Assembly (NCBI RefSeq): GCF_000224145.3
Contig: NC_020168.2
Coordinates: forward strand, 806,001 to 870,000
Length of the DNA: 64,000 nucleotides
Direction of reading: 5' to 3'
Source of the DNA: Ciona intestinalis
Lineage: Eukaryota > Chordata > Ascidiacea > Phlebobranchia > Cionidae
A model generated the notes under the pieces. It saw nothing but the letters and a program-made list of their open reading frames with translations, ran no database searches and was not told the DNA's origin. The position numbers and the translations under genes were made by a program. How positions within the stretch are numbered: position 1 is the stretch's first letter; each line of letters opens with the position of its first letter. Below, piece by piece: positions 1 to 11,075 of this stretch.

Positions 1-47
1 ATCAAGTGTTCTGAATTTACATGCTAAATTTTCAATTTAATACTTAG

Positions 48-506
48 GCACTTACATTCAAGTCAATCCATTACTCCATTACATCAATTGATTGTCAACC
101 CACTGGATTACCAAACACAGTCTTTCTTATGGTGCTGGGTCAATTGAAGGTAACTGTGTTTTATTATTCTGTTGAGATTAACTAATGACTAGTTTCATTT
201 GCTGTCAAAATTTTATGCATCTGTTGACATTTATTTTGGTCAAACATTTAAACAGAAAAAGTGGTAGACTAGTAGCTCAGTTTACACTGCCATGACGTAC
301 TTTAGGTCTTAAGGCATACTAGTTCAAATCTATGATATAATTATAACCTATATATTCCGTATGAAGTGAGTAATTTATCCAATTATTCTTCACAGACTGA
401 TGAGGACCCACCGCATAGTTTCTGTCAAACTTTCATTCTACGTGGTTTTGAAGCGTCATTTTTCATTGTCAATGATGTATTTAGGATGGTTTTGCATAAC
501 GCATAG
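48..506 (+). CDS. NUTF2: Nuclear transport factor 2 (NTF2), C-terminal two exons
   Basis: Exons 48-149 and 396-506 (stop TAG 504-506), joined by a GT-AG intron in phase 0; earlier exons lie left of the window. NTF2 is a small homodimer that binds RanGDP and nucleoporin FG repeats and returns Ran to the nucleus. The first exon reads ALTFKSIHYSIT then VFLMVLGQLK, and the second reads TDEDPPHSFCQTF then FFIVNDVFRMVLHNA. These line up with the family's last ~70 residues (QHSIT, VVGQLK, DEDP, F.Q.F.L, NDMFRLALHN). The acceptor at 48 was chosen because it restores the LPFQKIQHSIT-like stretch. The gene is convergent with RPL7A, with 675 bp between stop codons. Identification is from remembered family sequence; 5' half not visible. 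Confidence 0.87.
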
Positions 507-1164
507 ATTGATGTTTCTGGCAAAACCCATTTCAATCTGTTGTTATGGATTACTTTTCTGGACGATGACTATTGTTGAATGATTCTGCGAAACATACAGT
601 CTGTCTGCCACGTATGAGCGAGCAAAGTGAATGAAAATGTAATGTATGTGTGCCTGTGTGTATGTTTTTCAATACGAAATACTTAGTCTTGTCATTTTAT
701 CTAAAATGTGATAGTAATATTGTTTGTGTGAACAAGTACACGTGCTTCGTCAAAATTTGTCTATTGACCAAAGGTTTTTTGTCATAAATTACATTTGCTG
801 CGAACATTTAGTAACTTAGACGTAAGTCTGCGAGATAAAGCACCAATTGAATTAATTGTAATGCAGTGAATTTAGAATGCTTGGTTTCTGTAAAAATCAG
901 ACACTGGTTGTTAATGTGTTGCGTGTGGTTTTGTTGTATAGCAAATGTTTTATGTTACTTCAATTTCTGCAGTTCTTTGGGCAGTGCTGCAATGTATACT
1001 GAATTATGTTTTAGCAGCCAACCATTGATACAACCCCATCACAGTTTATACTACTAAAAGTTCAAACATGCGTATGATTTGGGCTCCTTTTCATTCTCAC
1101 TCCACCAAAAACTTTTAAGCTTTCCTAAACTGAAATCAAGCAAACAGAATTTTACATTGAATAT
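507..1164. other. Convergent intergenic stretch / NTF2 3' UTR
   Basis: This is the space between the NTF2 stop and the RPL7A polyadenylation signal. The two short ORFs here (around 866-1057 and the read-through of the NTF2 exon) have no family signature. I see nothing beyond probable NTF2 3' UTR. Confidence 0.5.
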
Positions 1165-1170
1165 TTTATT
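1165..1170 (-). terminator. Polyadenylation signal of RPL7A
   Basis: AATAAA on the minus strand, only 11 bp beyond the RPL7A stop codon. The implied 3' UTR is very short, as is common for ribosomal protein genes. Confidence 0.7.
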
Positions 1171-1181
1171 CGTATTGTTTA

Positions 1182-3927
1182 TTATGCCAAACTGGCTTTC
1201 TGGGCAGCATCCTTTGCTCTCAGTTTTTCAATCTTAGCGATCCTGGCCAAGGACTTGTTGCCCATAATACCGCCACCCCAGTGTCTTCGAATCTGCAAGC
1301 ACATTTGTGAATAAGCAATGATGTAAATTGAACAATTAAAACTTTTCCTCACCTCATCGAATCTCTCATTGTAGTTGGTTCGAACACTTTCAACCAATTT
1401 GCTGAGAGCTCCTTTGTCCTCGCTGTTATTTGGATTCAATTAACAAATGTAGAGCAAACTTAATACTATGTCTTATCTGTTTTACATTAGACTCAGCGAT
1501 CTTGGTGGGTTGTCCACATTGATTCAGATAGCAAATATATGTAACATCATAGTCTATACCACTGAACACCCATTGAGCAATTTGTATACTTACTTATTGA
1601 CATCAGTGATAGCAACGCAGGTGCATGTTTTTCTATGCACCAAACGACCAAGTCTGGACTTGCCCTTCACGATGCAGTAAGGAACATTCATCTTACGGCA
1701 CAGAGCTGGAAGGTAAACCACAATCTGGAGAAAACAAATTTATGGATTTGAATGCAAATTATCAATCCTTGCATTGCTGGGCAACAACAATAATTATAAC
1801 ATGGGCTGTTCCCCAAAATACAGAGCAATAAACCAATAGCTGTCTAAAGCATCTCAGAATAATAACGGTAATTCATATCATTTGCACCTACTACACTGCA
1901 TAATAATGGCAGAATTATTTTGACATCATTGATGCTTTGACAGATTTTACCAGAACTTTTATTTTTAAAACACTTGAAGACTTTTAAGTAAAACTTATCA
2001 ATCCAATTGGTTACATTACAATCATTAGTCTAACATTTAGGAGCGACTTCTAAGAAACCAGATTGACATTACATAATAGATTTTACCCTGTAGTTAGGTT
2101 TCTATACAAACATGCAAGAGCCAATATTCCATGTTTGCCTCATTAATCATTGAGGTTCCCTATGTTTAACAACTATGAGCGTAACATTTTTATACCAATG
2201 TCACTCAATTTTACAAAAAAAACAAACTTATTAGGCCTAAAATGTATGCAGCATCAAGCTTTGAACCTGTAACCACTGGTCTAATGAATACACAATTGAT
2301 AATGACGCACCTCGACTGGTTCAACATCATGAGCAATCACAACAAGTTGAGCCTTCTTCCTTTCAATGAGGTTGGTGACCGTGTTCACACCTGAAGATAC
2401 AACCAATGGACGCCTGGTTGGGGTGTCTGGTTTGCCAGCAGCTCTGTAAATGGTAACTGTTAGAACTAACTCAATGGCAGATATCTTGTAAGTAAATAAT
2501 TAAAACTATGTCACCTCAGAATAATAAACGGTAATTCATATCATTTGCACCTACTACACTGCATAATAATGGCAGAATTATTTTGACATCATAGGTGCTA
2601 GTGAAAATATAACTAAGTTAAAAACAAATATAATTTAAACCTTTCTTGAGCACGCTGTCTCAAGCGCTCCCTTTTCTCCAGTTTTGATTCCGGCTGATAC
2701 TTCTTTGCCAATCGGAACAGAGAAGTAGCTGCAGAAGTCATAGACCACACGACAATTCAATTGATTTGTTAACAAGGAACCAGTGTCCCAAAATTAACAA
2801 CAATATCATTGAAGTGGGTATTCCGTACATAAAGTACAGATAACTTGCAAGGCACGTGAATGCCTTGCAAGGGACAGCAATTTTTTTTAGACCTAGATTT
2901 TCAATGGAAACAAGGTTATTTCATGAACACAGTCCAACTAGCAATGCCTGTCAGAATGGTTGTCAAAAGCACCTCAGAATAATAACGGTAATTCATATCA
3001 TTTGCACCTACTACACTGCATAATAATGGCAGAATTATTTTGACATCATTGATGCTTTGAACTTTTATACTTTCCAATTTAAAAGTAGCAAACAGCTTAA
3101 AACAAAACAAATCTACTTCTTTACCCAATTGAATGGGAGATCAACAAACATGTTGAGTATGAACTGTTTCAATTTTAATTGTTTTTTTAATATAAATTAC
3201 GCTTAAAATAATCAAAATTATTTAAGATAATGAATTTATACCAGTTTGTCGGTCCAATGTGTTGGTGAACTGGTTAATCGCTGGAGGGATCTTCAGTCTC
3301 TTCTGCAGCACAACCTTCTGACGTTGTAGCCGAATGTATTTGGGCCATCGAACAAAGTGAGTAAGATCTCGCTTGGGTTGAATGTCCTGACCTGGAATAT
3401 TTTATTTAAAAAAAAAGGCACTATTTAAAACTTTGTGACAGATCAGGTTAGTGTTGGTCATGGTTTAACAAATTATATCAAGATTGTCCTTTTTCCCAAA
3501 ATTCATACATTTTTAAAATTCGCAATTAAGTCCAGCCATAGGTCGTTTGCATCAATACTGTCGTAAACATTCCTAACAGTAAACACAAAAAACGGCGCGA
3601 AGGGGAAGAAATATATATATTTTGGACAGAAAATCTGGGCATAAACCGAACTATTTGTTTACTCAAATTTAAACTTGAACAAAAATATAGTTACGCTTAC
3701 CGATTCCGAAATTCTTAGGTCTCTTCTCGAACAAGGGATTCACCACCTTTTTGGCGGCTGCACGTTTAGCAAGAAGCGGCGCTGGCGCTACACGCTTTCC
3801 ACGAGATTTCTTTCCCTTCGGCTGAACAAAACATTCATTAGGTACAAGTCAACTACAAATTATCGTCATTTTATACAATACAGGCGACGATTAGGCCAGA
3901 TATTGCCAACAAATATAAACCTACCAT
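1182..3927 (-). CDS. RPL7A: 60S ribosomal protein L7a (eL8)
   Basis: Eight coding exons in transcript order: 3925-3927 (ATG only), 3701-3821, 3242-3391, 2641-2728, 2311-2443, 1594-1724, 1353-1422, 1182-1292. They sum to 807 nt, or 268 residues; human RPL7A has 266. The protein starts [16 protein letters not shown], then [76 protein letters not shown], and ends [19 protein letters not shown] with a basic tail. It is a large-subunit component and belongs to the L7Ae/L30e RNA-binding superfamily. Splitting the start codon from the rest of the protein is typical of ribosomal protein genes. Introns between exons 3 and 4, 4 and 5, and 5 and 6 each host a C/D snoRNA, as vertebrate RPL7A does with U24 and U36. 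Start and all splice phases agree. Confidence 0.97.
1844..1942 (-). ncRNA. Intronic C/D-box snoRNA, copy 1 (RPL7A intron 5)
   Basis: On the minus strand the unit has a C box (ATGATGT; plus-strand complement at 1922-1928) and a D box (CTGA; complement at 1854-1857) about 65 nt apart. They are closed by a terminal stem, AAGCATC against GATGCTTT. The ~75 nt core is shared with the copies at 2509 and 2963. It lies wholly in an RPL7A intron, the classic position for snoRNAs released from spliced introns. The target site is not resolved. The GAAUUACCG stretch could pair with the conserved CGGUAAUUC of 18S rRNA, but it is 8 nt from the D box and so does not fit the usual spacing. Confidence 0.72.
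2509..2602 (-). ncRNA. Intronic C/D-box snoRNA, copy 2 (RPL7A intron 4)
   Basis: Same core as copy 1 apart from one inserted A before the ACGG segment. Its terminal stem differs in sequence but still pairs: CACC next to the C box and GGTG after the D box. That change on both arms supports a real folded RNA. Confidence 0.72.
2963..3064 (-). ncRNA. Intronic C/D-box snoRNA, copy 3 (RPL7A intron 3)
   Basis: The core is identical to copy 1. The terminal stem AAAGCATC pairs with GGTGCTTTT through a G-U wobble. It is the longest-stem version of the three. Confidence 0.72.
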
Positions 3928-3961
3928 GCTCGACGACTTCTTAATCCAAAAGACTGAGTTG
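3928..3961 (-). promoter_or_regulatory. RPL7A 5' leader with possible TOP tract
   Basis: The leader reads TCTTTTGGATTAAG before the ATG on the minus strand. The short pyrimidine run (complement at 3946-3953) could be the 5' terminal oligopyrimidine start of a ribosomal protein mRNA. The transcription start site is not shown by the sequence. Confidence 0.3.
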
Positions 3962-3975
3962 GTTTGTGGGAAGTT

Positions 3976-4508
3976 TCGCCTTCGTCAATAATCAATGAAC
4001 CGTAATGGAACACGTTTTTACATTTTAGATGGGGAGCAGATACGTTTTTGTCGCATGTATTGAAAGTTATTTAATGGGCTTTAATAGCTATAGATATTTA
4101 TTACCAATAAATATAAAAACGATAACAGTTAAACATATATTTTTTGCTTCATTTTAGCACAAAACAAAATAAATAAACAAACGTTGACAGATTGGGGTAA
4201 GATGAGACGTTTCAAATCTCTTTTTCGTTTCAATTGAGGGAAAACAAGAAACATTTAATGAATTATATAATCGTAGCTTTACGACTATATGCAGTTGTTA
4301 GTTGTTTATAATCCGATCAGGAAACGTGGGATATTTTTTGTTAACCTATATATATATCCCAACTTACGCCATAGTACCAACTTATTTATCTCTAAAGAGC
4401 CGACAACGACGGTTAACACGGACGTACATCTCGTGCCTGCTTACAAATTTCCACATGTATATGCAACTGTATCGGTAAATACTTTTTTGAGTTTTTTATT
4501 GTTTGTAA
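3976..4508. other. RPL7A upstream region
   Basis: AT-rich sequence without convincing exons. A fragment at about 4191-4215 (TTGGGGTAAGATGAGAC) resembles one end of the MITE family described at 4509. Confidence 0.4.
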
Positions 4509-4709
4509 TATACAGTGGGGCGGGGGGAGATGAGACACCTTTAGCACATGATATCCAAATATCCTGATCGTTTTTTAAACAATTAACAACGATCTAGGGG
4601 AGTCGTGAGGATACGCTTTTATAATTCTTTGCATTTTCTTTGTTTACTACCAAATTAGACGAGAAAATAGAATGAAAAGGTGTCACATCTTCCCCCAACC
4701 TACTATATG
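4509..4709 (+). mobile_element. MITE family copy 1 (forward)
   Basis: A ~200 bp non-coding element with imperfect terminal inverted repeats: GTGGGGCGGGGGGAGATGAG at the left and CATCTTCCCCCAACCTACTA at the right. The interior carries hallmarks seen in every copy of the window: a TTAGCACA block, GATCGTGTTTTAAACAATTA, GTCGTGAGGATACG, and TTTGTTTACTACCAAAT. There is no transposase, so it is non-autonomous. It resembles the MITEs known from Ciona genomes. Forward means the TTAGCACA end comes first. Confidence 0.8.
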
Positions 4710-4925
4710 ACCGACAATTCAAGCAGCCTGCAATGGATCACACGGTTGAAGAAATTGCCGTTTAGTGTCTTACCAATGATCAGATAGGTCGACCTAATAT
4801 GGCAAAACAATACACAATCGTTCGAACATACTTCTGTATTGCAATGGCGATCGTTCGTCAAATTATACAGAACATTTTCCATTCTGTGAGTCCACGGTAC
4901 AGCCCCCGGTGCAGGGCTTGAATCA

Positions 4926-5055
4926 ATGAATGTATAACATAATGTTATCCTCTCGTGGCCGGAAAACGACAGTCGTTATAACACGGGTGTTTTGTTCCAT
5001 ACACCTCTTGCCAGCTTACGAGTTACCACTTATGTTACTTCGTGGGTAATTTATA
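4926..5055 (-). mobile_element. SINE-family fragment (reverse)
   Basis: Reverse-orientation 3' part of the second dispersed family. It has the conserved GACAGTCGTTATAACACGGG, TTCCATACACCTC and TACGAGTTACCACTTATGT blocks, which recur at about 15.5, 21.7, 36.7 and 63.3 kb. The family's tRNA-like head is seen at 28441. Confidence 0.65.
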
Positions 5056-5267
5056 GTTTATTATTTTTTTATGACGGTCTGGTATAACACGCACGCCGAC
5101 AACGGTAGCAGCGACGAGTCCCGAATCCAGTACCTCGGAGTTAAAGAGGCAGGCGGTCGTGTTTTTGCATCCGATAATCCAGTAAAAAGTTCCAACATTT
5201 CGGCATAGACGAAAAAGAAAATACTAGATATGTAATTAAACACTCAGTAGATGTATCAGAAAGTAAA

Positions 5268-5273
5268 TTTATT
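5268..5273 (-). terminator. Polyadenylation signal of the ZP-domain gene
   Basis: AATAAA on the minus strand, 43 bp past the stop codon of the gene ending at 5317. Confidence 0.6.
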
Positions 5274-5316
5274 TTTGTTTTAAATATGGAACTTCAGTTG
5301 AAAAAATGATGATAAT

Positions 5317-8300
5317 TTATAAAGTTGAATCTTCGGCTTTCCCAGAATCCGAAGTTGATTCAGTGTTTCTCATCATACAACACAATGCGAATAATGCCAT
5401 GCAGGTTGCCGCCACAATCAGGGATAGGATGATTACGAGTGAAATGCTGTAGTTCTTATCTGCTGTAATGAATTTAAATTAGTGAAAAGCTTAATCGGTT
5501 ATTCTTCATGTGTCTATCACAAATAAAACTGAAAGTTGCATACGCGTGACAACTCGTCACGAGCACGATGTGTACGAACCAGAACACTATAGGGGGTTAT
5601 GTAAAGAATGTCAGTATCATTCAGTTGAAAATATGTAATCAAATAATCACTGTGAGGTTAGATTTTACATAACATTTGCTCGAGCCACAAAAACTTATTG
5701 TTATTTGTAAGTAGATTAATTTCAATACCTTCCGCAGCAGTGGAAGGAGTTGGTTGAACGATGGAAGGTTTAACTCTAACACCGGTGAAATCTGGAACTT
5801 TGTTGTATTTCAAAACCACTGAATCATTCGCCCCAGGATACAACTCGATTGTGCTTAAACCGTCCAACCCGTCTACCACTGCTATTGGGCCAAGAATAGT
5901 TTCGCCGCCAACAGCACGTCGAGCATTGGAACGACATCGAGGCTTACCACCGCAATCCTGTGGGCGAAAAATAAAACAAACGTGACGTATAAAGCGGATA
6001 TTAGAAATAACCGTGTTTGAATTATAGTCGAAAATCGTATAATGATGTTTATAATACAAGGAGGGAGGATTGATAACGTTAGCACATTGAATTCCATATT
6101 TCCCAATTAATCGTGTTTTTTAACAATAAAGCTCTTATTACATTCGAATAGAATACGGTTATATGAATCTTTCTTTTAATGTTATGTTTACTACGAAACA
6201 AGACGAAAAAATAAATAAAACATGTGACCACATGCTATTCCAATCTACTGTAGTTAAAAACATTTATTTTAGAAGAAAACTAAAATTATACGTACATTGA
6301 TGACGTCAGTTGACCGACACATGCGAATGTTGGCGTGAATGTAAATTTCGACGCAGTTCTTAAACCTTGGAACCATAAAAGAAAAGCAGGCGTATGTCGA
6401 CGTTAAGCTGTTTGCCGTCGTTGGGAAAAGTGTTCCAACAACCGAGCACCTGTTTTGAACGTTGAATGTAAAAAATTACGATAGTTATAATGTAATAATT
6501 AAATTTAACGAAGCCGGAAAAAAGCAGTTTGGGTGTTGGTTTAATAGACCAAACCAGACCTAAATCTTTTGACGTTGGGGGTAATAATTCAAACCTGGCC
6601 TAAATCCTTGGGTATTGGAGTAACAGGCCCAAATCTAAAAATTTCTTGGGAAAGTACCTCACCTATACGTTGTAAATTAAAACTGACAACCAAACATACC
6701 CAGAAAGTACAAGATCCACTTGGTCACCAGGTGAATTATCAGCAGAACATGCAAGGTATAAGTTCTCTATGGAAGCGACCATTGTGTTCGATGCAATGAC
6801 ACGTTGGTTGAGATCAAAACGAACATGGAGAATTTCTCCAACGGTATAAATTGCCCTGCCCGTCAGCATGTACTGTGCTGGACAAGTGCGTAAGCAAGTG
6901 CTTACTTTACACAGAGAAGCAGACAAATCAAAAAGCTCTTCGTCCTGTAGCACATGGCGTATTGGCTGAACCCTGCAAAGTAAATGCAGCATGTTGTATT
7001 GTGGGAATATCTTTAGCTCAAAATAAACCCGATTTCTTAGTCGTGTTTTTAACAAACAACAACGACGACCTTTTACCTTTTAGAGGCGTGACAATACATT
7101 CATAGAATTCTGTAAGTGTTCTTGGTTTACCATGAAAATGTATACCATAAAGGTAAATGAAAACAGGATTAGTTTTACTCCAAACTAGTATAGTGTTTCT
7201 GACTTACGTGGGACTTAGAGATGTGACGAAGTTATATTCGTATCCATAAGTGCAAGTGAACTCTGCTATTGGGTATGGCATTTCATAAACATTGTTTTCT
7301 TTGTTCAACCATAGTTTATTGGTGAAGCTGTTTGACATCGTACCGTCGTCACCCCTTCGTGCTGAGGTTACGACTGTGCCGCAACTGGTGAACGGGAATG
7401 AGATGGCAACCATGTACATACCACCCTCCATCTTTGCTGTATAATGTACAAAAAAACGTTTACGGGGCGCATGTTTATTTGGTTAAATGGGGTAAGCTGC
7501 TGGTTACCGTTGGCATTGTTCCCTAATCGTGTTTTTAACAATTACCAACGCTCTCTAGTTTTGCGAGGATATACATTTAGGTGAACTTTTCTAATTTTTA
7601 CTTACTACCACGTGGGATGGTTAAACAGAATGAAAACCATACTTCTATTATGAGATAGAGTGTTATATACCACGACAAGTAGACGATCTCTGGTGATTAT
7701 TGTAAGAATCCGAGGAGTAAAGGTAGGTGTTGCCCCCTTGCTTGTCGAAGTTTCGAACCAAACTAGGATCTACTCTCATGATCATGCGGTCGTATTGGCA
7801 CTCTAATCGTGGCACGGCTGAAAACCAAAGTTTGAACAATATAAAAGTAAATACAAAACGGATATCGTATTGAATCCACTATATACGGTTGGTGTCTATA
7901 CGCTAATGTTTTAAACTTCAACTACAAACATTAAAACTTACGGTCGCTGCAGGTTTTGCCAGCATATTGCATGTTTGTGCTCACACAGTAGAATCCTCCT
8001 TCGTGCATACAAGACTGAACGCAGTTGCAATTGTTTAGGCAAGGGTTTGGAGAGCATGCCTCGCCCTTGCTTTCACAAGTCTTACCATACCAACCGGCCG
8101 GACAGTTACATCTAAAAAAGAATTGAAATTATGTGCTTGATTAAATGAATAAATAGTTGAAGGAATGTAACGTATTAAACCTCGCGTGACAGGGCACTGA
8201 CAGTCCTTATTAAGATGAGTGTTCTGTTTCATACACTGATGCGTGGCAGCTTCCCGATTTATCACGTATTAAGTTTATTTTTGTAAGTAATTTTTTTTAT

Positions 8301-9290
8301 TTTGTTTATATTTACTCCATCACGTTGGCACTTACTGCTGCACATTTAGCTTGTTTATAAGGCAAGTTCCACCATTTTGACAGAACAAAGTGCAGGACTG
8401 GACCTCGCAAAATCTCCCAGTTGTCCCAGGAACGCAAAGACAGCTGTGAATAAATGTAACTTATTTATCCTCGCATAAGGGGCAACGACGTTTGTTTCAT
8501 CAGTCATCCATCAGTTTTTGCTACTTGAAAACGATAGCAAATGGCAAATGAGTTCGTTTAGCCGAGGAGATTTACATTGAATAAATGTAACTTTGTTAAT
8601 GCTTGCGTGGCAGGAAACGAGATTCATTATAACACGAGTGTTCGGTTTCAAACCAAAGGTGTGAGCGGAATTCTTGCAAGCGATCAAATTTACTTTTACC
8701 TGTAACTGCCGGGTAAATTACCCGGGACACACGTGCTGCCGATCCTACAAATGTTGTTTTCACAGTAGTTTATTCTTGGACCCCTTGTTGTTGTTATTTT
8801 AACAGGAGTTGTCGTGGTTATTGTGACATCGGGAATGTGGCAGTGCGGGTACCTGATAAATATATTTATTTATGCTTTACTCATTATACCCACGAAGGTT
8901 AATACACGCAAAAAAACATGAAGACTTGTAAGGGCCATGCACTACTTACTTGTACATGATACATACTTGACCAACAGGGCATACAACACTGGGTGGGCAA
9001 GTAAGCACCGAGCGAACCTCAGTTTCTTCGTCATCGTATAATTCACCACTGTCCTCCTCAGGCAAAGCACGAACTACATAAATAACATGAATTAAACAAG
9101 CAATACGTTGGTATATACGTTGTAACGTTGGTATTAACATATACTTTACCCGAAAGAAAAGTGATAAGTTGAATGGTGAGCCAACAAATTAACCTGAATA
9201 ATTACAAATTAGAGCGTTAGGGCTTATCTATATATGTATCAATAAACATTGGTTTATAGTTTATACTCACAGGTTACGTATGGATTCCAT
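5317..9290 (-). CDS. Secreted/membrane protein with EGF-like repeats, ZP domain and C-terminal TM
   Basis: Twelve exons in transcript order: 9271-9290, 9150-9193, 8950-9073, 8700-8852, 8336-8443, 7942-8111, 7671-7817, 7208-7436, 6700-6972, 6296-6407, 5729-5957, 5317-5462. They total 1755 nt, 584 residues, with phase agreement at each junction. A signal peptide starts MESIRNLLICWLTIQLITFL. An acidic linker is followed by a Thr-rich stretch and two six-cysteine EGF-like modules (about residues 93-162; CENN..CRIG..C, CVPGTTGRFCE, CQNGGTC, CNCPAGWYGKTCE). A further Cys-rich segment follows, then a ZP domain (about 207-475) with FPFTSCGT, FTCTYGYEY, VGEILHVRF, CFSFMVPRF and VEIYIHANIRMCRSTD. A dibasic NARR follows the last ZP cysteines, as at ZP cleavage sites. 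A transmembrane helix (about 541-565) and a ~20-residue tail end the protein. ZP proteins polymerise into extracellular matrices such as egg coats or apical matrix. The exact orthologue is unknown. Confidence 0.9.
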
Positions 9291-9346
9291 TATTCCGCAA
9301 AAGAAAATGCAAAATAATATATTACAAACTATATAACGAACGGACT

Positions 9347-10186
9347 TACACGGACTAACTAAGCAAAACCAAACTAATACACCAATATTAACTAAAGAAT
9401 CAAACGCAACATGTAAAATGGCAGGTTTTATACAAGCACGAGGTTAAAACTATGCAATCAAGGTAAAACAGACAGTGATGCCTTTGAACTTCTTTAACAC
9501 TACAGCTCAATAGATGGAATCAATAGTTGAAAATTCTTGGTCAACACTATACTGCCGGTGGTCGAGCGCTGAACGTTTCGACGCCTGTTCATAATCAGTG
9601 TTTCCGAATCTTCTGCAAACTGTATGGTATTGTTACAGATTAATAGTTGTTTAGTTTTGGTCGGTCTGTCACGGCCGAATGAATTTGTATGTAAAGCGAA
9701 CACATGTTTTTTTAATGTAAACAATTGAAAATGTTAACACTGAAGGCAAGGATAATAAATCACAACAAAAGTAAAATAACATGAAATAAATGGAAACTAT
9801 CACCGGAAATAATTCAAATAGTGTCGAAAATTTGCTATCAACAAAATACGTCGGTAATGCTGGTTGATGTTTGAACAACGTGCAATCCTTCTTTCTTGTA
9901 TGGGTCTCGCTGATAAGTCCATACCGGTAGATTCATTACTTTGCTTCCTTTACGAATTGGCGTCTTTACCAACTTTTTGCCAGCACTTAGTAGCTCGTAC
10001 ATTATTCCCATGCATTTCTTCATGTTGGAAACGTTCCCGTTCATCGACATTTCTATAAGTACATGAATATTAACAGTTTCCACACACTTTATTAATATTA
10101 AATAAATGTATATAGTGGGGTGGGGGAAGATGGGACACATTTAGCACAAAATATATAAATATTCTGGTCGTGTTTTAAACATTAAA
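9347..10186. repeat. Near-identical ~0.84 kb repeat, copy A
   Basis: Matches 10237-11075 at an offset of 889-890 bp with only about five substitutions that I can count (examples: tgtaaagcg/tgtgaagcg, ggaaataatt/ggatataatt, tctttacc/tcttcacc, catgttgg/catgctgg) and one indel. It contains the final exon of the VioB-like gene, its 3' flank, and the start of a MITE that is cut by the N run. Confidence 0.95.
9838..10052 (-). pseudogene. Duplicate of the last exon of the VioB-like gene
   Basis: Open and intact, with the same acceptor (ACTTATAG before AAATGTCG) and stop as the copy at 10727-10941. It encodes the same 71-residue tail apart from one Asn/Ser change at the NVSNMKK position. Only one copy can be the terminal exon of a transcript. 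This one is farther from the rest of the gene and beyond an assembly gap. It is most likely the other haplotype placed in series, not a true pseudogene. Confidence 0.75.
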
Positions 10187-10236
10187 NNNNNNNNNNNNNN
10201 NNNNNNNNNNNNNNNNNNNNNNNNNNNNNNNNNNNN
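10187..10236. other. Assembly gap (50 N)
   Basis: Fifty unresolved bases exactly between the two copies of the repeat. Two more single Ns sit at 10281 and 10292, just inside copy B. Confidence 0.99.
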
Positions 10237-11075
10237 ACACGGACTAACTAAGCAAAACCAAACTAATACACCAATATTAANTAAAGAATCANACGCAACA
10301 TGTAAAATGGCAGGTTTTATACAAGCACGAGGTTAAAACTATGCAATCAAGGTAAAACAGACAGTGATGCCTTTGAACTTCTTTAACACTACAGCTCAAT
10401 AGATGGAATCAATAGTTGAAAATTCTTGGTCAACACTATACTGCCGGTGGTCGAGCGCTGAACGTTTCGACGCCTGTTCATAATCAGTGTTTCCGAATCT
10501 TCTGCAAACTGTATGGTATTGTTACAGATTAATAGTTGTTTAGTTTTGGTCGGTCTGTCACGGCCGAATGAATTTGTATGTGAAGCGAACACATGTTTTT
10601 TTAATGTAAACAATTGAAAATGTTAACACTGAAGGCAAGGATAATAAATCACAACAAAAGTAAAATAACATGAAATAAATGGAAACTATCACCGGATATA
10701 ATTCAAATAGTGTCGAAAATTTGCTATCAACAAAATACGTCGGTAATGCTGGTTGATGTTTGAACAACGTGCAATCCTTCTTTCTTGTATGGGTCTCGCT
10801 GATAAGTCCATACCGGTAGATTCATTACTTTGCTTCCTTTACGAATTGGCGTCTTCACCAACTTTTTGCCAGCACTTAGTAGCTCGTACATTATTCCCAT
10901 GCATTTCTTCATGCTGGAAACGTTCCCGTTCATCGACATTTCTATAAGTACATGAATATTAACAGTTTCCACACACTTTATTAATATTAAATAAATGTAT
11001 ATAGTGGGGTGGGGGAAGATGGGACACATTTAGCACAAAATATATAAATATTCTGGTCGTGTTTTAAACATTAAA
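10237..11075. repeat. Near-identical ~0.84 kb repeat, copy B
   Basis: Second copy of 9347-10186, adjoining the rest of the VioB-like gene. It begins exactly at the gap edge. Confidence 0.95.

Noticed and set aside
256-340. tRNA-like stretch with GTAGCTCAG and GTTCAAATC near the NTF2 intron
   Set aside because: No cloverleaf can be drawn: the acceptor and anticodon arms do not pair. At best a decayed SINE head.
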